64,000 bases of DNA from Streptomyces tardus (GCF_018101125.2 NZ_JAELVF020000001.1:1019805-1083804), one strand, 5' to 3'; positions 1 through 10,041 are shown, counted from the stretch's first letter. The notes: generated by a model not told the origin, from the letters alone. Numbers and translations are program-made.

Positions 1-40
1 GGTGCTGCTTGCGGTGCTTGACCCTGCGCGGGATCAGCAT
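1..40 (-). CDS. rplP: 50S ribosomal protein L16, 5' end only
   Basis: Only the first 13 codons lie in the window. The minus strand reads MLIPRRVKHRKQH from an ATG at 40-38, which is the invariant L16 N-terminus. L16 binds 23S rRNA near the peptidyl-transferase centre and the A-site tRNA. The gene starts 5 nt after the rpsC stop, so it continues the S10 operon beyond the left edge. Confidence 0.9.
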   Translation of the reverse strand, partial: MLIPRRVKHRKQH

Positions 41-45
41 GACGG

Positions 46-885
46 TCAGGCCTCCGTTCCGCCGGTAGAAGGAGCGGCCTCGGCAGCCGGAGCAGCCGGG
101 GCGTCGGCCTTGGCCGCCGCCTCGGGCTGTGCCTGCTGCTGCGGCTTGCGGCCACCACCGCGACGGTCGCCACCACCACGGCGCGGACGGTCGTTGCCGC
201 CGCCGCGCGAGGGGCGGTTGCCCGCACGGGCAGCCGCGTTCTCGGCACGGACCTCGGCGATGTTCTTCACATCGCCCTTGTAGATCCACACCTTGACGCC
301 GATGCGGCCGAAGGTGGTCTTGGCCTCGAAGAACCCGTAGTCGACGTTCGCGCGAAGGGTGTGCAGCGGCACACGGCCCTCGCGGTAGAACTCCGAGCGG
401 GACATCTCGGCGCCGCCGAGACGGCCACCACACTGGATCTTGATGCCCTTGGCGCCGGCCTTCATCGTCGACTGCATGCTCTTGCGCATGGCACGACGGA
501 AGGAGACACGGGAGGACAGCTGCTCTGCGACGGCCTGGGCCACCAGCTGAGCGTCCGTCTCCGGGTTCTTCACCTCGAGGATGTTGAACTGGATCTGCTT
601 GCCCGTCAGCTTCTCGAGCTTGCCGCGGATCCGCTCCGCCTCGGCGCCACGACGGCCGATCACGATGCCCGGACGGGCGGTGTGAACGTCGACGCGAACC
701 CGGTCACGGGTGCGCTCGATCTCGACCTTGGAGATGCCGGCCCGCTCCATGCCCTGCGTGAGCAGGCGGCGGATCTCGACGTCTTCCTTGACGTAGTCCT
801 TGTACAGCTTGTCGGCGTACCACCGGGACTTGAAGTCCGTGGTGATGCCGAGCCGGAACCCGTGCGGGTTAACCTTCTGGCCCAT
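46..885 (-). CDS. rpsC: 30S ribosomal protein S3
   Basis: 279 aa. It begins [15 protein letters not shown], the universal S3 start. An N-terminal KH domain (roughly residues 38-110, with [12 protein letters not shown] as the KH loop) is followed by the S3 C-terminal domain ending near residue 210. S3 forms part of the mRNA entry channel. The last 60 residues are an Arg/Gly-rich stretch ([20 protein letters not shown]) and then an Ala/Pro/Glu tail; such tails are usual in actinobacterial S3 and are probably disordered. The ATG overlaps the rplV stop (TAATG), so translation is coupled. Confidence 0.97.
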   Translation of the reverse strand: MGQKVNPHGFRLGITTDFKSRWYADKLYKDYVKEDVEIRRLLTQGMERAGISKVEIERTRDRVRVDVHTARPGIVIGRRGAEAERIRGKLEKLTGKQIQFNILEVKNPETDAQLVAQAVAEQLSSRVSFRRAMRKSMQSTMKAGAKGIKIQCGGRLGGAEMSRSEFYREGRVPLHTLRANVDYGFFEAKTTFGRIGVKVWIYKGDVKNIAEVRAENAAARAGNRPSRGGGNDRPRRGGGDRRGGGRKPQQQAQPEAAAKADAPAAPAAEAAPSTGGTEA

Positions 886-1232
886 TACCGGGTTCCTTCC
901 TTGCTGCTGACGACCACCGTGATGTGGCTGGTCCGCTTACGGATCCGGTAGGCGCGACCCTGCGCACGCGGACGGAACCGCTTGAGAGTCGGGCCCTCGT
1001 CGACGTACGCCTCGGAGATGACGAGGCTGTCGGCGTCGGTGTGGTCGTAGTTGTGCGCGGCGTTGGCGATGGCGCTGTCGAGCACCTTGCCCACCGGCAC
1101 ACTCGCGGCCTGCGGAGCGAAACGCAGGACCGCCTGAGCCTCCGTGGCACTCATGCCACGGACAAGGTCCACCACCCGGCGGGCCTTCATGGGCGTGACA
1201 CGCACGTAGCGCGCCTGGGCCCTGGCTTCCAT
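885..1232 (-). CDS. rplV: 50S ribosomal protein L22
   Basis: 115 aa from the ATG at 1232, which has a GAAGGGA ribosome-binding site 6 nt upstream and gives the family start [19 protein letters not shown]. An in-frame ATG twelve codons upstream is possible but adds residues absent from relatives. L22 lines the polypeptide exit tunnel through its long beta hairpin (about residues 80-100, [18 protein letters not shown]), the region where macrolide-resistance changes occur. No insertion or deletion is seen there. The stop codon overlaps the rpsC start. Confidence 0.95.
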   Translation of the reverse strand: MEARAQARYVRVTPMKARRVVDLVRGMSATEAQAVLRFAPQAASVPVGKVLDSAIANAAHNYDHTDADSLVISEAYVDEGPTLKRFRPRAQGRAYRIRKRTSHITVVVSSKEGTR

Positions 1233-1276
1233 GGTTGTCCCTTCGATGTCAGTCATAAGTCTTCGCACTCCGCCGA

Positions 1277-1558
1277 TCAGCGACGACGCGACTTGCGGTC
1301 GTCCTTCACGTGGCCGCGGAAGGTGCGGGTCGGCGCGAACTCGCCGAGCTTGTGGCCGACCATCGACTCGGTGACGAACACCGGGACGTGCTTGCGGCCG
1401 TCATGCACCGCGATCGTGTGGCCGAGCATGGCCGGGACGATCATGGAGCGGCGGGACCAGGTCTTGATGACGTTCTTGGTGCCGGCTTCGTTCTGTACGT
1501 CCACCTTCTTGCTCAGGTGGTCGTCGACGAAGGGCCCCTTCTTGAGACTGCGCGGCAT
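1277..1558 (-). CDS. rpsS: 30S ribosomal protein S19
   Basis: 93 aa, normal full length, beginning [15 protein letters not shown]. It contains the conserved [21 protein letters not shown] core. S19 sits in the 30S head next to S13 and contacts the A-site finger. It lies 12 nt downstream of rplB and 44 nt upstream of rplV inside the S10 operon. Nothing unusual is seen. Confidence 0.97.
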   Translation of the reverse strand: MPRSLKKGPFVDDHLSKKVDVQNEAGTKNVIKTWSRRSMIVPAMLGHTIAVHDGRKHVPVFVTESMVGHKLGEFAPTRTFRGHVKDDRKSRRR

Positions 1559-1570
1559 CTAAACCCGCTC

Positions 1571-2407
1571 CTAGCGCTTCTTGTTCGTCTTGCGGCGGCG
1601 GACGATGTACTTGTTGCTCGCCTTCTTCGGCGAACGAGTACGTCCTTCCTTCTTGCCCCACGGCGACACCGGGTGGCGACCACCGGAGGTACGACCCTCA
1701 CCACCACCGTGCGGGTGGTCGATCGGGTTCATGACCACACCGCGGACGGTCGGGCGAACGCCCTTCCAGCGCATACGGCCGGCCTTGCCCCAGTTGATGT
1801 TCGACTGCTCGGCGTTGCCGACCTCGCCGACTGTGGCGCGGCAGCGGACGTCGACCAGCCGGATCTCACCGGACGGCATGCGCAGGTGGGCCATGCGGCC
1901 CTCCCTCGCGAGCAGCTGCACGGAGGCACCTGCGGAGCGGGCGAACTTGGCCCCGCCACCCGGCCGCAGCTCGATGGCGTGCAGCACGGTACCCACCGGG
2001 ATGTTGCGCAGCGGCAGGTTGTTGCCCGGCTTGATGTCGGCGTTCGGGCCGTTCTCGACGCGGTCGCCCTGCTGGAGCTTCGCCGGCGCGAGGATGTAGC
2101 GCTTCTCGCCGTCAGCGTAGTGCAGCAGCGCGATGCGCGCGGTGCGGTTGGGGTCGTACTCGATGTGCGCGACCTTGGCCGGCACGCCGTCCTTGTCGTG
2201 ACGACGGAAGTCGATCACTCGGAAGGCGCGCTTGTGGCCACCGCCCTGGTGGCGAACGGTCACACGACCGGCGTTGTTACGGCCGCCCTTGCTGTGCAGC
2301 GGGCGGACCAGCGACTTCTCCGGCGTGGACCGCGTGATCTCGACGAAGTCGGCGACGCTGGAGCCACGACGGCCCGGGGTCGTCGGCTTGTACTTGCGGA
2401 TACCCAT
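1571..2407 (-). CDS. rplB: 50S ribosomal protein L2
   Basis: 278 aa, usual length, start [17 protein letters not shown]. It contains the OB-fold and SH3-like domains and the C-terminal [20 protein letters not shown] motif, which carries the His needed for peptidyl-transferase assembly. L2 is a primary 23S rRNA-binding protein bridging the subunits. It is preceded by rplW (38 nt gap) and followed by rpsS. Confidence 0.98.
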   Translation of the reverse strand: MGIRKYKPTTPGRRGSSVADFVEITRSTPEKSLVRPLHSKGGRNNAGRVTVRHQGGGHKRAFRVIDFRRHDKDGVPAKVAHIEYDPNRTARIALLHYADGEKRYILAPAKLQQGDRVENGPNADIKPGNNLPLRNIPVGTVLHAIELRPGGGAKFARSAGASVQLLAREGRMAHLRMPSGEIRLVDVRCRATVGEVGNAEQSNINWGKAGRMRWKGVRPTVRGVVMNPIDHPHGGGEGRTSGGRHPVSPWGKKEGRTRSPKKASNKYIVRRRKTNKKR

Positions 2408-2445
2408 TTCTCAGTCCTCGTCCGATATCGGACGGATCGACTCCG

Positions 2446-2769
2446 TTAGGAGACCGGCCCGCCGAAGATGTCGATACGGTCGCCCTCGGCGAGGGTCACG
2501 ATGGCGCGCTTGGTGTCTGCGCGCTTTCCGTAACCGGTCCTGGTGCGCTTGCGCTTGCCCTGGCGGTTGATCGTGTTCACTCCGACAACCTTGACCGAGA
2601 AGACAGACTCGACGGCCTGCTTGATCTGGGTCTTGTTGGCCCGGGTGTCCACGATGAACGTGTACTTGCCCTCGTCCAGCAGTGCGTAGCTCTTCTCCGA
2701 GACCACGGGCTTGAACAGAATGTCCCGCGGGTCGCTGAAGGTCTTGCTGGTGACGGTTGCCTCGCTCAT
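2446..2769 (-). CDS. rplW: 50S ribosomal protein L23
   Basis: 107 aa. After a variable N-terminus ([16 protein letters not shown]) comes the L23 fold, with [20 protein letters not shown], then the extended loop [17 protein letters not shown] that contacts rRNA. L23 sits at the tunnel exit and is the docking site for trigger factor and SRP. Its ATG overlaps the rplD stop by 1 nt (ATGA), indicating coupled translation. Confidence 0.96.
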   Translation of the reverse strand: MSEATVTSKTFSDPRDILFKPVVSEKSYALLDEGKYTFIVDTRANKTQIKQAVESVFSVKVVGVNTINRQGKRKRTRTGYGKRADTKRAIVTLAEGDRIDIFGGPVS

Positions 2770-3425
2770 CAGGCTTCGCTCCCTTCGAGCTCAGCCCCGG
2801 CAGCGGTACGGCTGGCCACGAAGGCGTCGAAGGCGGCCTTCGTGAAGACCACGTCGTCGGAGACGAGCACGTCGTACGTGTTCAGCTGGCCCGGCTCCAG
2901 GACGTGCACCTGGGGCAGGTTGCGGGCGGAGAACCACGAGGCATCGTCCGACCGGTCGGCGACCAGGAGCACGTTCTTGCGCTCGCTGACCTTGCCGAGC
3001 AGGGTCTTCGCTGCCTTGGTGGAGATCTCGCCCTCGACCACGCCGGTGACGACGTGGATGCGGTTGTGGCGGGCCCGGTCCGACAGGGCACCGCGCAGGG
3101 CGGCGGCCTTCATCTTCTTCGGGGTCCGCTGCGAGTAGTCGCGCGGCACGGGGCCGTGGACCACGCCACCGCCGGCGAACTGCGGCGCGCGGGTCGAACC
3201 CTGACGGGCACGGCCGGTGCCCTTCTGGCGGTACGGCTTGCGGCCACCGCCGCGCACCTCGCCACGCGTCTTGGTCTTGTGCGTGCCCTGGCGGGCCGCG
3301 GCCAGCTGCGCGACAACGACCTGGTGGATCAGCGGAATGCTGGTCCTGGCGTCGAAGAGCTCGGCGGGGAGCTCGACGGTGCCGGTCTTGTCGCCTGCCG
3401 GCGAAAGAATGTCAACGGTGCTCAT
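2769..3425 (-). CDS. rplD: 50S ribosomal protein L4
   Basis: 218 aa from the ATG at 3425 ([15 protein letters not shown]). The open frame continues 36 codons upstream into rplC, but that part matches nothing. The basic tunnel loop is intact ([20 protein letters not shown], about residues 55-75), as are [12 protein letters not shown] and the globular C-terminal domain. L4 lines the exit tunnel and in some bacteria represses its own operon; no such leader site can be assigned here. The start lies 7 nt after the rplC stop. Confidence 0.95.
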   Translation of the reverse strand: MSTVDILSPAGDKTGTVELPAELFDARTSIPLIHQVVVAQLAAARQGTHKTKTRGEVRGGGRKPYRQKGTGRARQGSTRAPQFAGGGVVHGPVPRDYSQRTPKKMKAAALRGALSDRARHNRIHVVTGVVEGEISTKAAKTLLGKVSERKNVLLVADRSDDASWFSARNLPQVHVLEPGQLNTYDVLVSDDVVFTKAAFDAFVASRTAAGAELEGSEA

Positions 3426-3432
3426 CTTTACC

Positions 3433-4077
3433 TCAGGCCCCCTTGGCCGCGGTACGGACCAGGACGAGGCCGCCGTTCGGACCAGGAACCGCGCCCTTGA
3501 TGAGCAGCAGGCCCTTCTCCGCGTCAACGGCATGAACGGTCAGGTTCTGGGTGGTGACCCGCTCGTTGCCCGCGCGACCGGCCATGCGCATGCCCTTGAA
3601 GACACGGCCCGGGGTTGCGCAGCCACCGATGGCGCCCGGCTTGCGGTGCACGCGGTGGGCACCGTGGGATGCCTTGCCGCCGCGGAAGCCGTGACGCTTC
3701 ATCACACCGGCGGTGCCCTTGCCCTTGGACTTGCCCGTCACGTCGACCTTGATGCCCGACTCGAACACCTCAGCCGTGAGCTCCTGGCCCAGGGTGAATT
3801 CGGTGGAGTCGGCGGTACGGATCTCGACGAGGTGGCGCCGGGGGGTGACGTCCGCCTTGGCGAAGTGGCCCTTGAGGGGCTTGTTCACCTTGCGCGGGTC
3901 GATCTCGCCGAAGGCGATCTGGACGGCCTCGTAGCCGTCCCTTTCTGCACTGCGCACCTGGGTCACGACGCAGGGACCGGCCTTGACCACGGTGACCGGG
4001 ACGACACGGTTGTTCTCGTCCCAGACCTGGGTCATGCCGAGCTTCTCGCCCAGGAGGCCCTTGATGTTCTTAACCAT
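3433..4077 (-). CDS. rplC: 50S ribosomal protein L3
   Basis: 214 aa, normal length, with the conserved start segment [15 protein letters not shown]. The signature loop [20 protein letters not shown] (about residues 128-148) reaches towards the peptidyl-transferase centre, where tiamulin/linezolid-resistance changes are known in other bacteria; it looks wild-type. L3 is an early assembly protein. The gene is second in the S10 operon, 13 nt after rpsJ. Confidence 0.97.
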   Translation of the reverse strand: MVKNIKGLLGEKLGMTQVWDENNRVVPVTVVKAGPCVVTQVRSAERDGYEAVQIAFGEIDPRKVNKPLKGHFAKADVTPRRHLVEIRTADSTEFTLGQELTAEVFESGIKVDVTGKSKGKGTAGVMKRHGFRGGKASHGAHRVHRKPGAIGGCATPGRVFKGMRMAGRAGNERVTTQNLTVHAVDAEKGLLLIKGAVPGPNGGLVLVRTAAKGA

Positions 4078-4090
4078 CTCTCGACACCCC

Positions 4091-4399
4091 TCAGAGCTTG
4101 ATCTCGATGTCGACGCCGGCCGGAAGGTCCAGACGCATCAGCGAGTCAACGGTCTTGGGAGTCGGGTCGAGGATGTCGATGAGGCGCTTGTGGGTGCGCA
4201 TCTCGAAGTGCTCGCGCGCGTCCTTGTACTTGTGCGGCGACTTGATGACGCAGTACACGTTCTTCTCTGTGGGCAGCGGCACCGGGCCTGCGACCGACGC
4301 ACCAGTACGAGTCACCGTCTCGACGATCTTCTTCGCCGAGTTGTCGATGACCTCGTGGTCGTAGGCCTTGAGCCGGATGCGGATCTTCTGTCCCGCCAT
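4091..4399 (-). CDS. rpsJ: 30S ribosomal protein S10 (NusE)
   Basis: 102 aa, the family length, beginning [19 protein letters not shown]. Both conserved blocks are present (VAGPVPLPT and [20 protein letters not shown]). S10 assembles into the 30S head and also acts as NusE, binding NusB and NusG to couple transcription with translation and antitermination. It is the first gene of the S10 operon and is preceded by a roughly 320-nt structured leader. The open frame continues upstream, but the S10 N-terminus fixes the start. Confidence 0.97.
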   Translation of the reverse strand: MAGQKIRIRLKAYDHEVIDNSAKKIVETVTRTGASVAGPVPLPTEKNVYCVIKSPHKYKDAREHFEMRTHKRLIDILDPTPKTVDSLMRLDLPAGVDIEIKL

Positions 4400-4460
4400 G
4401 GCTACTTCGTAGTCCTGTCTCTCGTGAAAGCTCTGGAACCCGGTGGAACTCCACCCCTGT

Positions 4461-4485
4461 CCGACCCACGCGGTCGGGCGTGTCG
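4461..4485 (-). promoter_or_regulatory. conserved 25-nt hairpin element in the rpsJ leader
   Basis: The minus strand reads CGACACGCCCGACCGCG and continues GTGGGTCGG. CCGACC and GGTCGG pair into a 6-bp stem with a GCGTG loop. The same 25 nt, with one difference, occurs in the rpsL leader at 10095-10119, again in sense orientation and 53-61 nt before the start codon. Presence in both major ribosomal-protein leaders suggests a shared RNA or DNA control site. Its function is unknown to me. Confidence 0.6.
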
Positions 4486-4715
4486 CAACCCTTCCCGTAC
4501 TTCTCCGCATGACTCCACGCGGAGAAATCCCTTGGAAAGGGGAGGAGCTGGGGGTAGGCAAAACCCACCGAATGCCTGGCTGGAAGCCCCTCCCGCACTT
4601 CCCGAAAGATTCCCGTACTTCCACCCCTGATCAGGGGCGACGAGTACGTGGGACTCGCTTCCGGTCCTCCCGGCGGGAGGCGCACGGCATCGGCACTCAA
4701 CCGAGCAACCTGGTT

Positions 4716-4746
4716 AGTGTGCCATAGCGGGCACCGGGAGGGCCAA
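4716..4746 (-). promoter_or_regulatory. possible promoter of the S10 operon
   Basis: On the minus strand TTGGCC (4746-4741) is followed after 19 nt by CACACT (4721-4716). This is only a partial match to the housekeeping sigma consensus. A TATGGC just inside is an alternative -10 but sits too close to TTGGCC. It would give a leader of roughly 310 nt. Low confidence. Confidence 0.3.
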
Positions 4747-4798
4747 TCGGCCCAGTCCCCACCCCGCGACCTCCTCACACCGTGACAGGCATCACAGT

Positions 4799-5494
4799 TC
4801 AAATCTCTTGCGCTCGTGCGGAGTTGAGCCGCCAGTCCCGGGCCCCGTCGAGGGTGGCCGCGTACACCGTGCGGGCGATACGCGCGCCCCAGCGGCTGCG
4901 CGGACCGGCGAACGGCTCGGCCGTCCCGCCGGCAGCCGGCACCGGCGCGACCACGCACACCGCGTCCGACGGAGTCCCCGAGCAGTCCGCACCTGCGTCC
5001 AGCAGCGCCTGCACCTTGGCCTCGGTGGCGGTCGCGACGGCGTTCACCAGAGCCGCATCACTCAAAGGAACGGCGACCACGAGCACGGTGTTGACGGTCC
5101 CCGCCGCAGGCGGCCCCGGCAGCCCCGGTGGCCGTTCTGCGGCCCAGCCGCGGACCCCGAGTCCCGTGGTCACCACGGTACGCACCCCCGCTTCCTCGGC
5201 CTCCGTGAACCGCGCCACCTGCGCAGCGGTCATCAGGCCTGCTCCGGCCCCCTCCAGCCCCGCGGTGCGGGCGAGTTCGGCGAGGTGCGCGGCGGGGTCG
5301 GTACGGCAGTAGCCGGGCGGCACCTGCGCGTTGAGCACCCAGCCCCGCTCCCCCAGACCGCCGCCCAGCACGGCGGAGGAACACACGCGCTGCCCGGGGC
5401 CCAGCCGCCACACCAATTGCGGAAGACTCACCCCGGCCTCCTCCCGCACCGTCAACTCCGGTGCGCAGAGGCCGACTTCGGGGAACACGTCCAT
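4799..5494 (-). CDS. cbiZ: adenosylcobinamide amidohydrolase (CbiZ family)
   Basis: 231 aa from the ATG at 5494 (GGAG 6 nt upstream); the frame extends 26 codons further without family similarity. Conserved CbiZ blocks are visible: [20 protein letters not shown], the TGLGVRGWA segment, and [20 protein letters not shown] followed by [12 protein letters not shown]. CbiZ hydrolyses adenosylcobinamide to adenosylcobyric acid, letting the cell salvage incomplete corrinoids into the coenzyme B12 pathway. No cobalamin gene lies nearby; it stands alone between tuf and the S10 operon. Family assignment is from recognised motifs. Confidence 0.82.
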   Translation of the reverse strand: MDVFPEVGLCAPELTVREEAGVSLPQLVWRLGPGQRVCSSAVLGGGLGERGWVLNAQVPPGYCRTDPAAHLAELARTAGLEGAGAGLMTAAQVARFTEAEEAGVRTVVTTGLGVRGWAAERPPGLPGPPAAGTVNTVLVVAVPLSDAALVNAVATATEAKVQALLDAGADCSGTPSDAVCVVAPVPAAGGTAEPFAGPRSRWGARIARTVYAATLDGARDWRLNSARAQEI

Positions 5495-5544
5495 CCGGGG
5501 CTCCGGTCTCTCGGTGGAACCGGCCTCTCGGCCCGGGCCCGCGC

Positions 5545-5582
5545 GAAAGGGCCCGTACGACCGAGGTCGCACAGGCCCTTCA
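5545..5582 (-). terminator. terminator hairpin after tuf
   Basis: A long inverted repeat starts 38 nt after the tuf stop. On the minus strand GAAGGGCC-TGTGCGACC pairs with GGTCGTAC-GGGCCCTTTC around a 2-nt loop with small internal mismatches, and the arm ends in TTTC. It is the likely end of the str operon/tuf transcript and lies just upstream of the cbiZ-like gene. Confidence 0.75.
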
Positions 5583-5619
5583 CGTGGTACTGGTACTGCG
5601 AGCCCTTACGGGCCGGGGG

Positions 5620-6813
5620 TCACTTGGTGATCTTGGTGACCTGGCCGGCGCCGACGGTCCGGCCACCCTCACGGATGGCGAACTTGAGGCCCTCCTCCAT
5701 GGCGACCGGCTGGATCAGCTGGACGGACATGGTGGTGTTGTCGCCCGGCATGACCATCTCGGTGCCCTCGGGGAGGGTCACGACGCCGGTCACGTCGGTG
5801 GTACGGAAGTAGAACTGCGGGCGGTAGTTGTTGAAGAAGGGGGTGTGACGACCACCCTCGTCCTTCGACAGGATGTACGCCTGCGCCTCGAACTCCGTGT
5901 GCGGGGTGACGGTGCCCGGCTTGATGATGACCTGGCCGCGCTCGACGTCCTCGCGCTTGATGCCGCGGAGGAGCAGACCGACGTTCTCACCGGCCTGGCC
6001 CTCGTCCAGCAGCTTCCGGAACATCTCGATGCCGGTCACCGTGGTGGTGGTCTTCTCGGTCTTGATGCCGATGATGTCGACAGTCTCGTTGACCTTGAGG
6101 ATGCCACGCTCGATACGGCCGGTGACGACCGTACCGCGACCGGTGATCGTGAAGACGTCCTCGATCGGCATGAGGAACGGCTTGTCGACCTCGCGCTCCG
6201 GCTGCGGGATGGCCTCGTCCACGGCCTTCATCAGGTCGAGAACGCTCTGGCCCCACTCGCCGTCGCCCTCGAGGGCCTTGAGCGCCGAGACCTTGACGAC
6301 CGGCAGGTCGTCGCCCGGGAACTCGTACTCGGTGAGGAGTTCACGGACCTCGAGCTCGACGAGCTCCATGATCTCCTCGTCGTCCACCATGTCGGCCTTG
6401 TTCAGGGCGACAACGATGTACGGAACGCCGACCTGGCGGGCCAGGAGCACGTGCTCCTTGGTCTGCGGCATCGGGCCGTCGGTGGCGGCGACCACGAGGA
6501 TGGCGCCGTCCATCTGAGCGGCACCGGTGATCATGTTCTTGATGTAGTCCGCGTGACCCGGGCAGTCGACGTGGGCGTAGTGACGGCTCTCCGTCTGGTA
6601 CTCGACGTGCGCGATGGAGATCGTGATACCGCGCTGGCGCTCCTCGGGCGCCTTGTCGATGTTCTCGAAGGCCGAGGCCTCGTTGATGTCGGGGTAGGCG
6701 TCGTGCAGCACCTTGGTAATGGCCGCCGTGAGGGTGGTCTTACCGTGGTCGATGTGACCGATGGTGCCGATGTTGACGTGCGGCTTAGTCCGCTCGAACT
6801 TCGCCTTCGCCAC
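5620..6813 (-). CDS. tuf: elongation factor Tu
   Basis: 397 aa from GTG at 6813 with AGGAGG 7 nt upstream. G-domain motifs are intact: GHIDHGKT (residues 19-26), DCPGHAD, and NKADM. Domains 2 and 3 follow, ending [12 protein letters not shown]-Tu.GTP delivers aminoacyl-tRNA to the ribosome. In streptomycetes tuf1 sits in the str operon as here. The elfamycin pocket residues in the last helix (GRTVGAGQ) look like the antibiotic-sensitive form. Confidence 0.98.
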   Translation of the reverse strand: MAKAKFERTKPHVNIGTIGHIDHGKTTLTAAITKVLHDAYPDINEASAFENIDKAPEERQRGITISIAHVEYQTESRHYAHVDCPGHADYIKNMITGAAQMDGAILVVAATDGPMPQTKEHVLLARQVGVPYIVVALNKADMVDDEEIMELVELEVRELLTEYEFPGDDLPVVKVSALKALEGDGEWGQSVLDLMKAVDEAIPQPEREVDKPFLMPIEDVFTITGRGTVVTGRIERGILKVNETVDIIGIKTEKTTTTVTGIEMFRKLLDEGQAGENVGLLLRGIKREDVERGQVIIKPGTVTPHTEFEAQAYILSKDEGGRHTPFFNNYRPQFYFRTTDVTGVVTLPEGTEMVMPGDNTTMSVQLIQPVAMEEGLKFAIREGGRTVGAGQVTKITK

Positions 6814-6996
6814 TGGGGTCCTCCTGTGGACTGGTGCTGTACGCCTCCGCAGTTTACGGAGGGTTCCAGGTGGTCGTACCGAACCGGCCAGGACCCCTAG
6901 GGGGACGCCCTTGGCCTGTTCGCTCTTAAGGGCTGGCTGCCGGGGCCGGCACGGACCGTCTGGCGGACCGCACCGGTAACCCGAATGCCTTTTGCT

Positions 6997-7037
6997 ACAG
7001 CCTAAGGGCTGTGACTTCGGCTTCTAGCCGAGGTCAC
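6997..7037 (-). terminator. tandem hairpins at the fusA end (fus-tuf attenuator)
   Basis: Two hairpins abut on the minus strand. The first (7037-7011) is a 12-bp stem GTGACCTCGGCT/AGCCGAAGTCAC around AGA and overlaps the fusA stop codon at 7036-7034. The second (7012-6997) is ACAGCC-CTTA-GGCTGT. No U-run follows, but Streptomyces terminators often lack one. The remaining fus-tuf spacer (about 180 nt) includes CCTCCG/CGGAGG at 6844-6862 and may carry a separate tuf promoter, which I could not place. Confidence 0.6.
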
Positions 7038-9157
7038 TCACCCTTGGCCTTCGCGATGATCTCCTCGCTGACGTTCTTGGGAACCTCGGCGTAGGAGTCG
7101 AACTGCATGGAGTAGCTCGCGCGACCGGAGGTCTTGGAGCGAAGGTCACCGACGTAACCGAACATCTCCGACAGCGGGACGAGTCCCGTGACGAGCTTGG
7201 CGCTGCCGCGGTCCTCCATGGCCTGAACCTGTCCGCGACGGGAGTTGATGTCGCCGATCACATCGCCCATGTAGTCCTCGGGCGTGGTGACCTCGACCTT
7301 CATCATCGGCTCGAGCAGGGCCGGGCTGGCCTTGCGTGCGGCCTCCTTGAAGGCGATCGAACCGGCGATCTTGAACGCCATCTCCGAGGAGTCGACGTCG
7401 TGGTACGCACCGTCGAGCAGGGTCACGCGGACGCCGGTCAGCGGGTAGCCGGCGAGCACGCCGAACTCCATCGCATCCTGGCAGCCGGCGTCCACCGAAG
7501 GGATGTACTCCCTGGGGATACGGCCACCGGTGACCTTGTTGACGAACTCGTAACCGTCGCCCTCGAGCGGCTCGATCGCGATCTGCACCTTCGCAAACTG
7601 GCCGGAACCACCGGTCTGCTTCTTGTGCGTGTAGTCGTGCTTCTCGACGGACTTGCGCAGTGTCTCGCGGTACGCGACCTGCGGCTTGCCGACGTTGGCC
7701 TCGACCCGGAACTCCCGCTTCATACGGTCGACCAGCACGTCGAGGTGCAGCTCGCCCATACCCGCGATGATGGTCTGGCCGGTCTCCTCGTCGGTCTTGA
7801 CCTGGAAGGACGGGTCCTCCTCGGCCAGCCGCTGGATGGCCACACCCAGCTTCTCCTGGTCGCCCTTGGTCTTCGGCTCGATGGCGACCTCGATCACCGG
7901 GGCCGGGAACTCCATGGACTCCAGGATGACCGGGCTGCCCTGGTCGCAGAGCGTCTCACCGGTGGTGGTCTGCTTGAGACCCATCACGGCGATGATGTCG
8001 CCGGCGCCCACCGACTCGATCTCCTCACGCTTGTTCGCGTGCATGCGGTAGATCTTGCCGATGCGCTCCTTGCGGCCCTTGACCGAGTTGAGCACCGCGG
8101 TGCCGGAGACCAGACGACCGGAGTAGACGCGCACGAACGTGAGCTTGCCCAGGTGGGGGTCGCTCGCGATCTTGAACGCCAGGCCGGCGAAGGGCTCCTC
8201 GTCGGACGGCTTGCGCTTGATGACCGTCTCCGGGTCCTTGACGTCCTGGCCTTCGACGGCCTCGACGTCCAGGGGCGACGGCAGGTAGCGCACGACCGCG
8301 TCGAGCAGGGGCTGAACGCCCTTGTTCTTGAACGCGGTTCCGCAGAACACCGGGGTGACCGTGGTCGTGCCCTCGGCGCCCGTGGACGCCAGGGTGACGC
8401 GGCGGATGGCGGCCATCAGCTGCTCCTCGGTGGGCTCGACGCCCTCGAGGTACAGCTCCATCATCTCGTCGTCGTTCTCCGAGACGGCCTCAAGGAGCTT
8501 GCCGCGCCACTCGTCGGCGCTCTCCTTGTGGGTGTCGGGGATCTCGACGACGTCGTAGGCCTCACCGAGCTTGGTGTCGACGGACCAGACGAGCGCCTTC
8601 ATCTGGACGAGGTCGACCACGCCCTTGAAGTCCGCCTCTGCGCCGATCGGCAGCTGCATGACGATGGGGGTCGCACCGAGGCGGTCGACGATCATGTCGA
8701 CGCAACGGTGGAACTCCGCGCCCGTGCGGTCCAGCTTGTTGACGAAGCAGATGCGCGGGACGCCGTAGCGGTCCGCCTGACGCCACACTGTCTCGGACTG
8801 CGGTTCCACACCGGCGACACCGTCGAACACCGTCACGGCACCGTCGAGTACGCGCAGCGAACGCTCCACCTCGACGGTGAAGTCGACGTGCCCCGGGGTG
8901 TCGATGATGTTGATGGTGTGGTCGACATCGTTCAGCGGCCAGTGACACGTGGTCGCGGCCGAGGTGATCGTGATGCCGCGTTCCTGCTCCTGCTCCATCC
9001 AGTCCATGGTGGCTGCGCCGTCATGGACCTCACCGATCTTGTAGCTCACACCGGTGTAGTACAGGATTCGCTCGGTGGTGGTCGTCTTGCCCGCGTCGAT
9101 GTGGGCCATGATCCCGATGTTTCGGACCCTGGCCAGGTCAAGTGAAGTGGTAGCCAT
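7034..9157 (-). CDS. fusA: elongation factor G
   Basis: 707 aa. GTPase motifs are [20 protein letters not shown] (about residues 14-33), DTPGHVDF and NKLDR. Domains II-V follow, with the conserved [15 protein letters not shown] segment ([11 protein letters not shown]) of domain IV. EF-G drives translocation and, with RRF, ribosome recycling. It is third in the str operon (rpsL-rpsG-fusA-tuf), 39 nt after rpsG. No fusidic-acid-resistance pattern was identified, although that was not checked residue by residue. Confidence 0.98.
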   Translation of the reverse strand: MATTSLDLARVRNIGIMAHIDAGKTTTTERILYYTGVSYKIGEVHDGAATMDWMEQEQERGITITSAATTCHWPLNDVDHTINIIDTPGHVDFTVEVERSLRVLDGAVTVFDGVAGVEPQSETVWRQADRYGVPRICFVNKLDRTGAEFHRCVDMIVDRLGATPIVMQLPIGAEADFKGVVDLVQMKALVWSVDTKLGEAYDVVEIPDTHKESADEWRGKLLEAVSENDDEMMELYLEGVEPTEEQLMAAIRRVTLASTGAEGTTTVTPVFCGTAFKNKGVQPLLDAVVRYLPSPLDVEAVEGQDVKDPETVIKRKPSDEEPFAGLAFKIASDPHLGKLTFVRVYSGRLVSGTAVLNSVKGRKERIGKIYRMHANKREEIESVGAGDIIAVMGLKQTTTGETLCDQGSPVILESMEFPAPVIEVAIEPKTKGDQEKLGVAIQRLAEEDPSFQVKTDEETGQTIIAGMGELHLDVLVDRMKREFRVEANVGKPQVAYRETLRKSVEKHDYTHKKQTGGSGQFAKVQIAIEPLEGDGYEFVNKVTGGRIPREYIPSVDAGCQDAMEFGVLAGYPLTGVRVTLLDGAYHDVDSSEMAFKIAGSIAFKEAARKASPALLEPMMKVEVTTPEDYMGDVIGDINSRRGQVQAMEDRGSAKLVTGLVPLSEMFGYVGDLRSKTSGRASYSMQFDSYAEVPKNVSEEIIAKAKGE

Positions 9158-9196
9158 AAGGCTTCAGTCTTCTCTCGGTCTCGATGTGGGTAGCGA

Positions 9197-9667
9197 CTAC
9201 CAGCGGTAGTGCGCGAAGGCCTTGTTGGACTCGGCCATCTTGTGGGTGTCCTCGCGCTTCTTCACGGCAGCGCCGAGGCCATTGCTGGCGTCGAGCAGCT
9301 CGTTCATCAGACGCTCGGTCATCGTCTTCTCGCGGCGGGCGCGGGAGTAACCCACGATCCAGCGCAGTGCGAGAGTGGAGGAGCGGCCGGGGCGAACCTC
9401 GACCGGCACCTGGTAGGTGGCGCCACCAACACGCCGCGAGCGGACCTCGAGGGTCGGCTTCACGTTCTCGAGCGCGCGCTTGAGGGTGATGACCGGGTCG
9501 TTGCCGGTCTTCTCCCGCAGACCCTCCATGGCGCCGTAGACGATGCGCTCGGCGGTGGAGCGCTTGCCGTGCAGCAGCACCTTGTTGATGAGGGACGTCA
9601 CCAGAGGAGAACCGTAGACCGGGTCGATGATGACCGGGCGCTTCGGGGCAGGGCCCTTACGAGGCAT
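9197..9667 (-). CDS. rpsG: 30S ribosomal protein S7
   Basis: 156 aa, standard length, beginning [20 protein letters not shown] and ending with the [12 protein letters not shown] block. S7 nucleates 30S head assembly and lines the E site. The ribosome-binding site AAGGAG lies inside the end of rpsL and the start codon is 2 nt after the rpsL stop, so the genes are tightly coupled. Confidence 0.98.
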   Translation of the reverse strand: MPRKGPAPKRPVIIDPVYGSPLVTSLINKVLLHGKRSTAERIVYGAMEGLREKTGNDPVITLKRALENVKPTLEVRSRRVGGATYQVPVEVRPGRSSTLALRWIVGYSRARREKTMTERLMNELLDASNGLGAAVKKREDTHKMAESNKAFAHYRW

Positions 9668-9669
9668 TC

Positions 9670-10041
9670 TTACTTCTCCTTCTTGGCGCCGTAGCGGCTG
9701 CGAGCCTGCTTGCGGTTCTTGACGCCCTGGGTGTCGAGGGAACCACGGATGATCTTGTAGCGAACACCCGGCAGGTCCTTCACACGGCCACCGCGCACGA
9801 GCACGATGGAGTGCTCCTGCAGGTTGTGGCCCTCACCCGGAATGTAGGCAGTGACCTCGATGCCGCTGCTGAGCTTCACACGGGCGACCTTGCGGAGCGC
9901 CGAGTTCGGCTTCTTCGGGGTGGTGGTGAAGACACGCGTGCAGACGCCACGGCGCTGCGGCGAACCGTCTAGCGCGGGCGTCTTGTTCTTCTCGACCTTG
10001 TCCTGCCGGCCCTTGCGGACCAGCTGCTGGATCGTAGGCAC
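9670..10041 (-). CDS. rpsL: 30S ribosomal protein S12
   Basis: 123 aa from GTG at 10041 (GGAGAG upstream), matching the Streptomyces S12 start [19 protein letters not shown]; the frame extends upstream without similarity. Lys43 ([11 protein letters not shown]) and Lys88 (GRVKDLPG) are both lysine. Changes there give streptomycin resistance or altered antibiotic production in streptomycetes, so the wild-type form is inferred. S12 controls decoding accuracy. It is the first gene of the str operon. Confidence 0.97.
   Translation of the reverse strand: MPTIQQLVRKGRQDKVEKNKTPALDGSPQRRGVCTRVFTTTPKKPNSALRKVARVKLSSGIEVTAYIPGEGHNLQEHSIVLVRGGRVKDLPGVRYKIIRGSLDTQGVKNRKQARSRYGAKKEK

Larger units (their letters stand above)
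4400..4798 (-). other. S10-operon leader and upstream intergenic region
   Basis: No gene is seen in this 399-bp stretch; the open frames crossing it resemble nothing and are treated as GC-driven. Read on the minus strand it is a candidate rpsJ leader with several small hairpins: the conserved element at 4461-4485, a perfect 7-bp stem TCTCCGC/GCGGAGA at 4502-4525, and CCCTT/AAGGG near 4530-4542. The cbiZ-like gene ends just upstream at 4799. Confidence 0.5.

Noticed and set aside
4502..4525. Perfect 7-bp hairpin in the rpsJ leader as a terminator
   Set aside because: It lies in the middle of the leader with no U tract and a 10-nt loop; listed only as leader structure.
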